Assembly (NCBI GenBank): GCA_017529085.1
Contig: JAFXOC010000261.1
Coordinates: 1-15,251 of the forward strand
Reading direction: 5' to 3'
Length of the DNA: 15,251 bases
Source: Selenomonadaceae bacterium
GTDB lineage: Bacteria; Bacillota; Negativicutes; Selenomonadales; Selenomonadaceae
Shown: piece by piece, positions 7,212 through 14,088 of the stretch
Numbering within the stretch: position 1 is the stretch's first letter
How the letters are laid out: every line of letters begins with the position of its first letter
The notes under the pieces: model-generated
Databases searched by the model: none
Told to the model about the DNA's origin: nothing
Seen by the model: the letters and a program-made list of their open reading frames with translations, nothing else
Position numbers and translations under genes: made by a program

Positions 7212-8867
7212 TTATACGTTAATCGTCCGCACCCCTAATACAAACACTTCATCTTTAAGTTTATCATATATATAACCATAATTTTCATATATGCGTTTTA
7301 CTTTTATATTGTCATATCTAACCCATAATTTAAACAAAACAACATCTGCATTTATTGACTCGTAAAGGCGATATAACATCTTGCCGTATCCTAAACCTTG
7401 TGAATTTTTTGATGTTACCCAATATCTGAGGTAGGCTGTTTTTTCGTATCGTTCAAAATAAAGAAGCGCCAGAATAATATTTTCACTATCTCTACAAACT
7501 AAAATATTTCTTGAATGAACAGCTATTTTTATTTCCGATAAATCAGGTATTTGTTCGCATAATGGATCCATATTTTCTTTGATTATCGATAAAATATCTT
7601 CGGCTTCATCTTCATTTGCAAAATATTGATCTGTCGGTTTTAATCTATTTATTGGCATATTACGCTTGATCATCCTTGTTAATGCGCAATATTTGGCAAA
7701 TCCGGAACGGGTAAACGTGGATTTGACAAATTCAGCCGATGCTATTAAATCGGAAACTATTGGAACAGCAAGCTGCTGTTTCAGTAATAATAGTTCGCTA
7801 CGCAAACTTTCTATATCATTAACATAAAAATATAAATGAGCAAAAGAGCCTCTGTCGCGAATAATACAAAATCCATCAAAAAAATTAACTAAATAAACTT
7901 GCTCAAACGTAATCCAACGCTTCAATAAACTGTCACTTAAATAAAAATTTGTATGCCACTCCTCGCTGCTTTCTTTCACTTTCGTAATCGCTTCTTTAAT
8001 TTCGCTTATGTCTTTCACTAACTTAAGCGCATTTCCCGTAGGTCGCACAAAATTTCCGTCCGTGAGCCCTGAGCCTTGATTTTGAAGGCGTTCCGCCCCC
8101 CCCCCGGGGATATTTTCGTCGCGTAGGGCGTAGCCGCTGATTTCATACATTTTCTCTCCTAACCTCACCTTTGGCAGCGGCATAATGTTCAACGGATTAT
8201 AATCCATGGAACGCAGGAAATTATAGGCTTTTTTTATGTCCCATTCGGGATTTAGAAAGCCTTCGTTCGGCAGTTCCTTAGAATGATATAGCTTTCCTTT
8301 CCGCTTAGGATAATTTACTCGATACTCGCCGCTTAAAAAAATATCTACATTCTTTCGCAGAAGTTTTATTCCCGCTTCCGCGCTTTTCATCAAAAGTGAC
8401 AATGCCGTTTCATCCTTGCCTATCGGCACTTTCTCTTGAACAATAATCCCTCCCGTGTCAATGGAAGCGTCTACTTCATGCCATGTCGCTACGCCATAAA
8501 CCGCTCCTTCATATATTTCCCATGTGGGAGCGTTGCGCCCCCTAAAATCCGGAAGATACGCGTTGTGAAAATTGATAATTTTTATGTTGGGGCGTTCCAC
8601 AATCTCTTTCGGAAACAAATAGTCGTTGTGCGCGCTTATAATCAAGGTCTCGTCTTTTTGACTCAATAAGTAATCCTTAATCGTTTCGGAAGATAGTCGC
8701 ATATAAGGAATTTCAAGCTTTTTGCACATAGGCTCCATAGTCGGAATCTGTTCCGCTTCCGCTGCCAAGCATTTAAGCTTTGCGCTACCGGAGACGTTTC
8801 TAAGAATATTTAAACATTCCCTACCAACCTTCCCAGTTCCCATGAATAAAATCTGCTTTGCTTTCAT
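7212..8867 (-). CDS. Formyltransferase-GNAT fusion with internal poly-G tract
   Basis: Residues 1-~240 form a formyltransferase of the Fmt/PurN/ArnA fold: GTGKVGRE near the N-terminus, then Asn99 and His101 in IINFHNAYLPDFRGRNAP and Asp137 in IDTGGII, the N-H-D catalytic set. Residues about 285-551 form an acetyltransferase-like half ending in a GNAT domain, with QGLGYGKMLYRLY as the acetyl-CoA loop and a typical KRIYENYGY. Residues 251-275 are a linker encoded by CCCC plus ten G (8096-8105 on the given strand), in frame only at ten or another matching length. An internal ATG at codon 240, with AGGAG 5 bases before it, could start a separate GNAT product. ATG 8867 overlaps the stop of a decayed adenylation gene. 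The likely role is N-formylation and/or acylation of an aminosugar; 10-formyl-THF as donor is inferred from the family. Confidence 0.88.
   Translation of the reverse strand: MKAKQILFMGTGKVGRECLNILRNVSGSAKLKCLAAEAEQIPTMEPMCKKLEIPYMRLSSETIKDYLLSQKDETLIISAHNDYLFPKEIVERPNIKIINFHNAYLPDFRGRNAPTWEIYEGAVYGVATWHEVDASIDTGGIIVQEKVPIGKDETALSLLMKSAEAGIKLLRKNVDIFLSGEYRVNYPKRKGKLYHSKELPNEGFLNPEWDIKKAYNFLRSMDYNPLNIMPLPKVRLGEKMYEISGYALRDENIPGGGAERLQNQGSGLTDGNFVRPTGNALKLVKDISEIKEAITKVKESSEEWHTNFYLSDSLLKRWITFEQVYLVNFFDGFCIIRDRGSFAHLYFYVNDIESLRSELLLLKQQLAVPIVSDLIASAEFVKSTFTRSGFAKYCALTRMIKRNMPINRLKPTDQYFANEDEAEDILSIIKENMDPLCEQIPDLSEIKIAVHSRNILVCRDSENIILALLYFERYEKTAYLRYWVTSKNSQGLGYGKMLYRLYESINADVVLFKLWVRYDNIKVKRIYENYGYIYDKLKDEVFVLGVRTINV
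7984..8105 (-). repeat. Poly-G-linked repeat, copy 1 (partner at 12128-12247)
   Basis: From the poly-G tract onward, about 120 bp match the copy in front of the other GNAT gene. The 47 bases just after the tract differ at only five positions, while the later part is more diverged. Near-identity hugging the tract suggests recent exchange, or a site that is conserved as DNA. Confidence 0.8.
8096..8105 (-). repeat. Poly-G tract (10 G) inside the formyltransferase-GNAT gene
   Basis: Ten C on the given strand encode the Gly-Gly-Gly linker between the two domains. Gain or loss of one or two bases would end translation soon after the tract, because both other frames meet stops within about 30 codons. 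The two domains would then be uncoupled. Confidence 0.85.
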
Positions 8868-8998
8868 GACTTTCCTACATACTCCTTTTGCAACTTTTTT
8901 CTATCTGTCTTTCCATTAAGATTTCTCAGCATTTCGTCTACTCTATAACAAACATCAAGCAACGCATACTTTGGTAAAACTTTCCCAACGCTTTCTCG
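8864..8998 (-). pseudogene. Remnant: C-terminal 44 codons of an adenylation-domain gene
   Basis: Read from 8998, the minus strand gives RESVGKVLPKYALLDVCYRV, then DEMLRNLNGKTDRKKLQKEY and VGKS before a stop. This matches the last residues of the intact adenylation protein at 12548 (GVGKVLPKYALPNVCHRVET ... NGKIDRKRLQEEYVGKR), including the A10 lysine motif. The frame is closed upstream by TAA 8999-9001, right after the stop of the AMP-ligase gene, so only the tail survives. Its stop overlaps the ATG of the formyltransferase gene (ATGA), preserving the ancestral coupling adenylation gene -> formyltransferase. Confidence 0.85.
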
Positions 8999-9004
8999 TT
9001 AATG

Positions 9005-10339
9005 TTACCTTCTCATTTTTTTTAATCGCTCGCCTATCATTAAATGGTCTACCAATTCTACTTTTTGTGGAATTTTATAAGCTTCCAATTTCCCTTTACA
9101 GAAAGTTCTCATTCTATTTTTAAAATCTGAAGCAGTTTCGTTAGCGGTTAGTTTAACCCGCGCCTTAACGACATTGCCAAGCATTTGGTTAGCTTCTCCG
9201 CTTACCGATACATCCTCGACTCCTTCCATTTCCTGAATAACACTTTCAACTTCAACGGGAAAGACCTTCTGACCGCCTACATTTATCATTTCTGAACGAC
9301 GTCCCAATATGCGGTAATATTCACCGTCTACCAAAACTTCATCTTCCGTTTTAAACCAACCGTCTTCAGTAAATGGGCTGGGCGCATTAAGATAACCAAG
9401 CATAACGGTATTTGTCTTAATTTCCAGTAATCCGTCCATTACTCGCGTTTTAATATCTTCACCTCCAATTTTTATCCAAAGTGAATCCGAAGATTTAGAT
9501 TTTGCGCAAATAATGCCGGTTTCAGAAAGACCATACATCTGTCTTATTTTTACATTCGGAAAAATTTCACAAAAGCGAAGCAATGAGCTTTTTAACATGG
9601 GTTCCGTTCCATAAGTTACCAATTTCAAACTACTCATATCGTATTTTTTATAGGATTCGCTCAATAAAATGAGATTCAAAAAACTTGGCGATACGGGCAA
9701 TATATTTACCTTATATCGTTCTATAGCTTGACATACCGCATCTGCGCTTCTCGTTTTCACCGTCAGCAAACATTTTCCGGCAAAAGCGTACAACGCTGTG
9801 TTAATTCCGCTAATATGGTCAAATAACAAAAATGCAATCATTCGCGAAGGCTTACGTTCCGTTTTAAATTTTTCCAAAAGAGGTAAAAAATCATGTACCG
9901 CCGCTTTACCTTTTCCGGTTGATCCTGAGGTAAAAATAATAAGTCCCGGATGATTTTTATGTCTAAGTTGATCTATCAATTCATAAGAATTTTTCTTTCC
10001 CGTTTCTTGAATAGTATACGTATCATCATCCTTTACAGAAATAACTATTTCTACCCTTGCGGTTTCTTTGTATTCCTTTCTCTTTTCTCCCAAATTTGCC
10101 GTTAACGGAACAATAATGCAATTTAATCCTATTAATGCCAACAACAACGATACTGCGCGCGGTGAAAAATCGGCTTCTAATCCTACAACCTTTCCGCCGG
10201 AAATTTTCTGCCTTAAAGTCGCAACATCATTTTCTACATATGCAAGAAATTCACCATAAGTATAGATTTTATCCTGCCAAATCATCGCTTCTTGATTCGG
10301 TTTTGCTCTAAAGCGATCAAGGAAAAAATCAATATACAA
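9005..10339 (-). CDS. AMP-forming acyl-CoA synthetase / ligase (444 aa)
   Basis: This is an ANL-superfamily enzyme that adenylates a carboxylic acid and passes it to CoA or a carrier protein. Visible motifs are the P-loop FTSGSTGKGKAAVHD (residues 136-150, with Gly where Pro is usual), MYGLSETG, WFKTEDEV and GRRSEMINVGGQKVFPVEVE (the hinge, with Asp changed to Ser-Glu-Met context). The C-terminus ends IGERLKKMRR in place of the common TxxGKxxR. At 444 residues it is shorter than typical acyl-CoA synthetases (~500-550), trimmed mainly at the N-terminus. The TTG start at 10339 follows the SDR stop by one base, and the G6 run in the SDR tail (10348-10353) serves as its ribosome binding site. It lies directly after the ACP and SDR genes, so it probably loads that ACP or makes the CoA ester used by the pathway. 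Its substrate is unknown. Confidence 0.88.
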   Translation of the reverse strand: MYIDFFLDRFRAKPNQEAMIWQDKIYTYGEFLAYVENDVATLRQKISGGKVVGLEADFSPRAVSLLLALIGLNCIIVPLTANLGEKRKEYKETARVEIVISVKDDDTYTIQETGKKNSYELIDQLRHKNHPGLIIFTSGSTGKGKAAVHDFLPLLEKFKTERKPSRMIAFLLFDHISGINTALYAFAGKCLLTVKTRSADAVCQAIERYKVNILPVSPSFLNLILLSESYKKYDMSSLKLVTYGTEPMLKSSLLRFCEIFPNVKIRQMYGLSETGIICAKSKSSDSLWIKIGGEDIKTRVMDGLLEIKTNTVMLGYLNAPSPFTEDGWFKTEDEVLVDGEYYRILGRRSEMINVGGQKVFPVEVESVIQEMEGVEDVSVSGEANQMLGNVVKARVKLTANETASDFKNRMRTFCKGKLEAYKIPQKVELVDHLMIGERLKKMRR

Positions 10340-10340
10340 G

Positions 10341-11048
10341 TTAGACGCCCCCCAGATAAATAACCTGTCCGGTTATAAAATCGCTCTGTTCCCGCAAAAA
10401 AAAGTCAACCACGTTAAATACGTCTTCATAAACGCCATATCGACGTATTGCTTGTCTTGCAAGCAGTCGTTCCATTTTCTCCAAAGGCACGCCTCGAATA
10501 AGATCCGTTTTAATAGGGGTTGGTCCTACGGCGTTGACCGTTATCCCGAAATCAGCGTATTCTCTGGCTAATATCTGTGTCAGCGACACTATCGCAGCTT
10601 TTGACGCGGCATAAATGGCCTCGCCTTCCAATTTCAAAGGAGTCGCTACTGTTGCAAAATTTACTATCCTTCCAGATTTATGATTTTTCATAACTTTTGC
10701 CGCCTCGCGACAAAAGAGAAACGTTCCCAAAGTATTGGTGCCAAGTACCCGCTCTGCCGATTGCATAGGCGTCAATATAGAATGGTTCATAGACGCTATT
10801 CCGGCATTGTTTATCAACGCATCAAGCCTACCATGCGTTCGCCTTATATAAGAAAAAATAGGTTTTACAGATTTCTCGTCATTAACGTCTGCTTGAAAGT
10901 GCTTATAGTTTTCTTGCGCCGACGTTTTCCATTCAGGTACCGAGCGACTACAGCCTATCACAATATCGCCTTTAGCAAGATAATATTTAGCCAACTCTTC
11001 GCCAATGCCTTTGCGGGTCCCTGTAATTAATACAATGCGATTGCTCAT
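10341..11048 (-). CDS. Short-chain dehydrogenase/reductase (SDR), 235 aa
   Basis: This is a classical NAD(P)-dependent SDR of FabG size. TGTRKGIG at residues 9-16 is the Rossmann glycine motif, NNAG is at 80-83 and the catalytic pair is Tyr146 and Lys150 in AIYAASK. The usual serine 13 residues before the Tyr is a Thr (Thr133 in NFATVATPL), a conservative change. The ATG lies one base after the ACP stop codon, and AAGGAAG in the last ACP codons is the ribosome binding site. It is a probable ketoreductase or alcohol dehydrogenase acting on a carrier-bound or CoA-bound acyl group, or on a sugar. The context (ACP before it, AMP ligase after it) favours an acyl substrate. Confidence 0.9.
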   Translation of the reverse strand: MSNRIVLITGTRKGIGEELAKYYLAKGDIVIGCSRSVPEWKTSAQENYKHFQADVNDEKSVKPIFSYIRRTHGRLDALINNAGIASMNHSILTPMQSAERVLGTNTLGTFLFCREAAKVMKNHKSGRIVNFATVATPLKLEGEAIYAASKAAIVSLTQILAREYADFGITVNAVGPTPIKTDLIRGVPLEKMERLLARQAIRRYGVYEDVFNVVDFFLREQSDFITGQVIYLGGV

Positions 11049-11049
11049 T

Positions 11050-11340
11050 TCAATCTTCCTTAAGTATTTCGTTGATATATTCGGCTAAACTTCCCACCGT
11101 TCTAAAAGGACTGTTTTTTTGCGACATGGCGCGAGCATCGACTAAAGACAATTCTTTTCCGTATTCATCCGATACGGCTTGTTCAATGCTGGCAATTAAA
11201 CTTACAAAATCAATGGATTGCAAGTTGCTGTCCCGACCAAACAAAACGCTTTCTTTTCCCTTATCTAAATTGATAGGAGTATCTAAGGTTTTATTAAAAC
11301 CATGTATTTCCTTTGTGATAAGTCCTAAAATTTTATCCAT
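11050..11340 (-). CDS. Acyl carrier protein-like protein (96 aa)
   Basis: The start was set at ATG 11340, with GGGGGA about 6 bases upstream; the in-frame TTG at 11355 lies within that ribosome binding site. The phosphopantetheine serine is Ser42 in GRDSNLQSIDFVSLIASIEQ. The helix 2 context (LxSIDFVxLI) is standard, but Gln replaces the usual Asp just before the Ser, which could affect recognition by the phosphopantetheinyl transferase. The helical ending VGSLAEYINEIL is typical. It follows the GNAT gene by about 20 bases and is coupled to the SDR gene, so it is likely the carrier for the SDR/ligase branch of the pathway. Confidence 0.85.
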   Translation of the reverse strand: MDKILGLITKEIHGFNKTLDTPINLDKGKESVLFGRDSNLQSIDFVSLIASIEQAVSDEYGKELSLVDARAMSQKNSPFRTVGSLAEYINEILKED

Positions 11341-11361
11341 ATATATTTCCCCCAATACGTT

Positions 11362-12162
11362 TCATCTTATTAAACAGTATACGTCATCAACCAATCCATC
11401 TTTGGTAAAACCATTTTTTTCATGAGCTTTAATGACTTTCTCATTATCTTCGCGAACCCACAGAAAAGTTTGCATAGCGTCTTCATGAAGAGCCATAACT
11501 TGACGCAAAAGCACAAGCCCTGCCAAACTTGACGACCTATATTTTGGATCCGTTAGCCAATACCTCCAAAGAACAGTTTTTCCGGTTCTTTCCGCCCAAA
11601 AAAACGATATTACCCTATTGTCGTCTTCTAAAATTATAATCTGACGATTATCTATAGCACTCTTTATTTCGTCTATATCCGGAATTTGCTCGCATAACTC
11701 GTCAAATTCGTTACTCAACATAGTTTCTATAATTTCCGCATCATCACGCTTCGCATAACACACTTTTGGAAGCTTAGCCTTACTTATCGAACTTTTACCC
11801 TTACGCATTCGATACAGTTTAATTCTTTTATCAAACCCAATATTCCGGAAAATCTTACCCACTTTATTATCATCATCATTTTTATGCAACACGTCTACGG
11901 ATAACGTTTCTGTCGTTTCATTTATCAACGCTCGCATCCCTGCAAACAGTCCTTCGTCAGAAGCAGCAAAATAATAAAGTAACGAGAACGATTGTTTCTG
12001 TCGCAATAAAAACGCTGCATTTTCACCTATTAATATTTTTAATTGACCATTCTTTATCCATTGTTTCGCGACAATATCGCTTATATAATAATTTGTATAC
12101 CACTCGTCTCCACATTCTTTAACCCACGTAATCGCCTCTTTTATTTCGCTTATGTCTTCCAC
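11362..12162 (-). CDS. GNAT-family acetyltransferase, paralogue of the fusion's C-terminal half; phase-off
   Basis: The protein is homologous over its length to the C-terminal half of the formyltransferase-GNAT fusion at 7212: DISEIKEAITWVKECGDEWY, then FDELCEQIPDIDEIKSAI, then VLWRYWLTDP and FLWVREDNEKVIKAHEKNGF. The acetyl-CoA loop (YRSSSLAGLVLL) is less glycine-rich than usual. The best translation start is ATG 12283, with AGGAG at 12297-12293, but the eight-G tract at 12240-12247 puts it out of frame by one base; seven or ten G would join them. In the present state only GTG 12162 is available, without a ribosome binding site. The in-frame sequence from the tract to the GTG (QNQGSGLTDGNF...) is the fusion's linker, so the gene is the 3' part of a former fusion. 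The call is sure for family; expression in this state is doubtful. Confidence 0.75.
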   Translation of the reverse strand: MEDISEIKEAITWVKECGDEWYTNYYISDIVAKQWIKNGQLKILIGENAAFLLRQKQSFSLLYYFAASDEGLFAGMRALINETTETLSVDVLHKNDDDNKVGKIFRNIGFDKRIKLYRMRKGKSSISKAKLPKVCYAKRDDAEIIETMLSNEFDELCEQIPDIDEIKSAIDNRQIIILEDDNRVISFFWAERTGKTVLWRYWLTDPKYRSSSLAGLVLLRQVMALHEDAMQTFLWVREDNEKVIKAHEKNGFTKDGLVDDVYCLIR

Positions 12163-12247
12163 AAGTTTAAACGCATTTTCCGCAGATCGATTAAAATTCC
12201 CGTCTGTGAGTCCCGAGCCTTGATTTTGAAGGAGTTCCGCCCCCCCC
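12128..12247 (-). repeat. Poly-G-linked repeat, copy 2, including poly-G tract of 8 (12240-12247)
   Basis: This is the partner of 7984-8105. Both start with the G tract, then CGGAAC, then a block ending in AATTTT with five differences in 47 bases, then a more diverged coding part. The homology also extends to the other side of the tract (12248-12314). Confidence 0.8.
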
Positions 12248-12314
12248 GATTTTTTTCTCGTTAGGCATGACTGCTAATTTCATATTCGTTCTCTCCTAAT
12301 CTCACTTTTGGTAA
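12248..12314 (-). pseudogene. Formyltransferase remnant (linker side)
   Basis: Read from 12314, this gives LPKVRLGENEYEISSHA and then a stop, matching LPKVRLGEKMYEISGYA at residues 231-247 of the intact fusion. One base missing after the GCC codon breaks the frame. It shows that a complete formyltransferase once preceded this GNAT. Confidence 0.8.
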
Positions 12315-12341
12315 GACTGTAGACTTATCAATGTTTATTCA

Positions 12342-12486
12342 CTCTTCTTGCTCTCCCCCCTACCCCCCTCTAGGAGGGGGGCTTGGTTAGAGACAATATA
12401 AAATTTTGGCTCAAAAGTAATAATACGAGTGCCTCCCTCTTAGAGGGAGGGGGACCGCGAAGCGGTGGAAGGAGAGCCATGAAGAG
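12342..12486. mobile_element. MITE-like palindromic element (~145 bp)
   Basis: The ends are imperfect inverted repeats: CTCTTC-TT-GCTCTCC at 12342-12356 against GGAGAGC-CAT-GAAGAG at 12471-12486. Inside are three hairpins: CCCCCCTC/GAGGGGGG (12363-12381), CCTCCCTC/GAGGGAGG (12432-12450) and ACCGC/GCGGT (12454-12466). It has no coding capacity and lies where the formyltransferase body is missing. I see no convincing target-site duplication. It could also be a REP-like repeat. A further 7-bp stem, CACAATA/TATTGTG, lies just outside at 12488-12503. Confidence 0.55.
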
Positions 12487-12527
12487 CACAATATTTATTG
12501 TGATTTTTATTTATTTGTCTACACTCC

Positions 12528-12551
12528 GAACAAAATTTGTTTCGCTTTCAT
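12528..12551 (-). pseudogene. Formyltransferase remnant (first eight codons)
   Basis: Immediately after, and overlapping the stop of, the adenylation gene, ATG 12551 begins MKAKQILF, the same eight residues that begin the intact formyltransferase at 8867. It then reaches GGA GTG TAG. The rest of the formyltransferase up to 12314 has been lost or replaced. Confidence 0.8.
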
Positions 12552-14074
12552 CTCTTCCCCACATACTCCTCTTGCAGCCGCTTTCTGTCTATCTTCCCAT
12601 TGGGATTTCTCGGCATCGTTTCAACTCTGTGACAGACATTCGGCAACGCGTACTTTGGCAAAACCTTCCCTACGCCTTCGCGTATATCTCTTAGTGATAC
12701 CTCTTCCCTGCTTTCGTACACAAGGATAATTTTCTTTTCTTCATGATTATAAAGAGCGCAAGCATTGTCTATCTCATCCATACCAACCGCCACGGCTTCT
12801 ATTTCTCCAAGCTCTATGCGATATCCAAGATGTTTTATTTGAAAATCCTTGCGTCCTAAGAAAAGTATCTCTCCGTCTTCCCTGCGGCGAACCATGTCGC
12901 CGGTACGATATATAATCTCTATGTAGGCTTTGTTTAAGGGATTTTGCACAAAAGCTTTCTCTGTCTTTTCTTTGTCGCGATAATACCCCATAGCAAGCGA
13001 TGTGCCGCTGACGCAAAGTTCTCCCGCTTGACCGTCTTTACATTCATTATCCTCTTCATCAAGAATATACACGTTTGTATTTGGAAATGTCTTACCAATA
13101 GGAAGCTCTCCCTTTTGAATATCCTCTTTACATACTTTATGATAAAGGCAATCCACGGTAATTTCGATAGGTCCGTACATATTGATAAATTCAGCGTTTG
13201 GCAAATGCTCCATCCAATATGAAAGATGCTTTATCGGAAAAACTTCTCCCGCAAAAAGCACTTTTTTCATATCTTTTAACGGATGGGAGGATAAAATATC
13301 AAGGTTCGCCATATTTACCATCACGGTCGGCACCCAGAAAATAAAATCTATTCGCTGCTCCTCTAAAAATTCAGCCAGCCGTTCGGGAAAAATCGCAAGA
13401 TTTTCGGGAATACACACAAACACCGACTGCTTCCACAGAGTCAAATAAAACTCCAAAGTAAAAATATCAAAATATACGGGAGACAAACTGCCTATGCGCT
13501 CCCCTTTACCGATGTCAAGCGCGGCGCAAGCTTGATCCAAAAAATCGACAACGCTCCTGTGATTCATGATTACGCCTTTTGGAGTGCCTGTGGATCCGGA
13601 TGTGTTTATAATGCACAAAGGATCCGTATCCGTTATATTTCGCATTCTGTCCTTGATAACGTTAATGTCATAAGACTTGCCTTGTATATCTTCCAGACAA
13701 ACGACTTTCGATTTAACAAGTTCTTGCAAAGAATGAGAATGTTCCCTGTTTGTCAGAATGCAGACGGGCTGTAGTTGCTCGATAATTCTCTTTGTCCTCT
13801 CTTTTGGTTGGTGAACATCTAAATTGCTATAAGCATTTCCGCTGTATATAATCGCCATATCTGCCGCCATTTGCTCCGCTGACTTTGGCAAAAATACAGC
13901 CATCGGGCGACCCTTATCGACAAATTCCCTGATAAGGTATTCTCCCAAAACCCCCGCTCTGTCAAAAAGTTCGCCAAAAACGGTTTCTTTGTCTTTCTCC
14001 ACAACAGCCGTTTTTTTGCGTATGGTATCGTCGGATATTTTGTCCAACCAGTATTCGGCTACATGAACCTGCAC
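12548..14074 (-). CDS. Amino acid adenylation-domain protein (stand-alone), 508 aa
   Basis: This is a complete stand-alone adenylation enzyme (normal ~500 residues). Motifs in order are A3 INTSGSTGTPKGVIM (about residue 157), VYFDIFTLEF with the Asp that binds the alpha-amino group, A5 NMYGPIEITVDC, A7 YRTGDMV, A8 LGRKDFQIKHLGYRIELGEI and A10 NPNGKIDRKRL with the adenylation lysine. A5 has Ile where YGPTE normally has Thr. There is no carrier or condensation domain, so the aminoacyl group must go to a separate ACP. The GTG at 14074 was chosen because AGGGGG lies upstream and the homologous start (VQVHVAEYWLDKI) fits; an in-frame TTG at 14101 is possible. It overlaps or abuts the preceding adenylation gene, whose stop is at 14089. 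The amino acid cannot be assigned from the sequence alone. Confidence 0.88.
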   Translation of the reverse strand: MQVHVAEYWLDKISDDTIRKKTAVVEKDKETVFGELFDRAGVLGEYLIREFVDKGRPMAVFLPKSAEQMAADMAIIYSGNAYSNLDVHQPKERTKRIIEQLQPVCILTNREHSHSLQELVKSKVVCLEDIQGKSYDINVIKDRMRNITDTDPLCIINTSGSTGTPKGVIMNHRSVVDFLDQACAALDIGKGERIGSLSPVYFDIFTLEFYLTLWKQSVFVCIPENLAIFPERLAEFLEEQRIDFIFWVPTVMVNMANLDILSSHPLKDMKKVLFAGEVFPIKHLSYWMEHLPNAEFINMYGPIEITVDCLYHKVCKEDIQKGELPIGKTFPNTNVYILDEEDNECKDGQAGELCVSGTSLAMGYYRDKEKTEKAFVQNPLNKAYIEIIYRTGDMVRRREDGEILFLGRKDFQIKHLGYRIELGEIEAVAVGMDEIDNACALYNHEEKKIILVYESREEVSLRDIREGVGKVLPKYALPNVCHRVETMPRNPNGKIDRKRLQEEYVGKR

Positions 14075-14088
14075 AGCAACGTCGCCCC

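Noticed and set aside
10348..10353. Six-G run at the end of the SDR gene as another switching tract
   Set aside because: It is short and acts as the ribosome binding site for the TTG start of the ligase gene.
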